From Branchiostoma belcheri (taxonomy: Eukaryota; Chordata; Leptocardii; Amphioxiformes; Branchiostomatidae), in NCBI RefSeq assembly GCF_001625305.1, contig NW_017803932.1, positions 366,989 through 430,988 on the forward strand: 64,000 nt of DNA. The letters run 5' to 3'. Position numbers and translations under genes: made by a program. The notes beneath the pieces were generated by a model, which worked only from the letters and a program-made list of their open reading frames with translations, was not told the DNA's origin and ran no database searches. Shown here in pieces: positions 62,827 to 64,000 of this stretch. How positions within the stretch are numbered: the first letter of the stretch is position 1; the number at the start of each line of letters is the position of its first letter.

Positions 62827-64000
62827 CTGGCAGAGGAAGACAGAGATATTTGATATATACAACGTACCTCTGCTGAACCAAGCAAGGTTACACATTATAC
62901 AATAAAAAAACAAACAAACAAAATCTCCAAGAGGAACTCTATAGACATCTTAATATATTTCAGACCACAATATATTGAGAATTGAACTTAACTATAAATA
63001 ATCAAACTAAATGTAATTGTTACATAAACAGCTGTAGCTGTGATTTAACTGCAAACAATGCTTAAATTAAAAATCATGTATGTAATTTTATAAACATATA
63101 ATTTAAAGTTATTGTCTGGCTTATAAATAATTTTTATCATCTTACAAAAAATGTTCATAAGACCTACATTCCTTGAACATGAAGTTCAATCTAGTACACT
63201 GTTGTAATGTCTGCAATGTGAAATTTTAAGTGGCACCAAGTTTTTAATTTGCTCATCCTTAAAATTTAACCTTTCTAGTAAGACAGTGTTGTATCATTAA
63301 AATGTCTGAGACTCAGTGTAAAGCCATGACCAAGTCATACACAAATGTATCTGACTTGAAGTGACATTATACTAGTGCTAGATAAATGTTTGCATCTGTG
63401 CTAATTTTACCCATAACATTTAACTGAAAGGCTGTTTCAGTTTAAGATTGATGATACCAACAAATGTGTACGTGCACGATGTACAATCTAATCCAATGGG
63501 AGGTAGAATGCTTGCATAATACGGATTGAAATACATTGTGTACCATTAACTGTCACAACACAGAGTTTTGTTGTGTAAAAATAGGATCATCTTTCCAAAG
63601 GTTACCTGACATTTGAAAACAAATGTACGTATTGTCCTCAGTGTGTATAAATACGTCACGACTACATCGATGTTGTCACGTTATGATAAAAATACAAAGA
63701 AGCAATACATTTCCAGAGTGTTAAATGATAGTTTAGGTAATAATTACATGCTTTTCTGACAGGAGAATACTATACACTTATGACGCTGACATGACAGCAT
63801 CCTTTAAATGTGCCAATCAAGCTGACACCACATTACACTGATGTTACCATACTAAAATGGATCTTTTGTCAGTGAAAAAATGTTGCTGTTACACAAAAGG
63901 GTTATTAGAATTATCATTATAGCAAAATGTTGTATAAAACTGAGCTAGGGAAAGATGCATAATTTGTTTTAATGAAATTAATTTGTTTGCAGAAGAAGGT
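62827..64000. other. TTC7 intron at the right edge
   Basis: No further TTC7 exon or other gene is recognised. The sequence is AT-rich without structured repeats that I can define. Confidence 0.45.

Overview
The window is animal nuclear DNA: AT-rich, with GT-AG introns, long introns, dispersed non-autonomous repeats, one 271-base assembly gap (51447-51717) and a single N at 61043. The three host genes, the repeat style and the intron sizes suggest a cephalochordate, probably Branchiostoma (amphioxus). That assignment is inference; no species marker was searched.

Layout. (1) 0.7-6.9 kb, + strand: a calmodulin gene with a one-codon first coding exon and two candidate terminal exons (5a and 5b). 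(2) 10.0-17.6 kb, + strand: a sperm-tail PG-rich repeat gene, best matched to STPG4, with a perfect RFX X-box upstream and two candidate first exons. (3) 17.6 kb to beyond the right edge, - strand: the C-terminal half (423 codons in 11 exons) of a TTC7 gene, the scaffold of the plasma-membrane PI4-kinase complex. The order and orientation CALM(+) STPG4(+) TTC7(-) match, from memory, human 2p21 (CALM2-STPG4-TTC7A); human 14q32 has CALM1-TTC7B. This is conserved chordate microsynteny.

(4) The notable content lies inside one 29.9 kb TTC7 intron (27065-56935). Five related genes, here called A to E, sit head-to-tail on the strand opposite to TTC7. A-D each have a short first exon encoding a membrane segment. 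A phase-0 intron then leads to one large exon encoding a Gly/Asn-rich beta-type motif (QGDGNIxVNxG..STVxI) followed by a TPR-like helical domain of about 290 residues. E keeps the motif and helical domain but lacks the membrane exon. Several consensus NF-kappaB sites lie among genes A-D, two of them in a block shared by the C and D promoters. I could not match the family to a named one. A membrane-tethered, possibly inducible, possibly amyloid-type signalling family is a hypothesis.

(5) The rest of that intron (41.5-53.8 kb) and the later TTC7 introns hold repeats: two MITEs with GGCCACACC ends, several long hairpins, three copies of an element carrying a 21-bp minisatellite, a tRNA-like element, a broken BEN-domain fragment next to the gap, and a 680-bp direct duplication joined by one N that looks like an assembly artefact.
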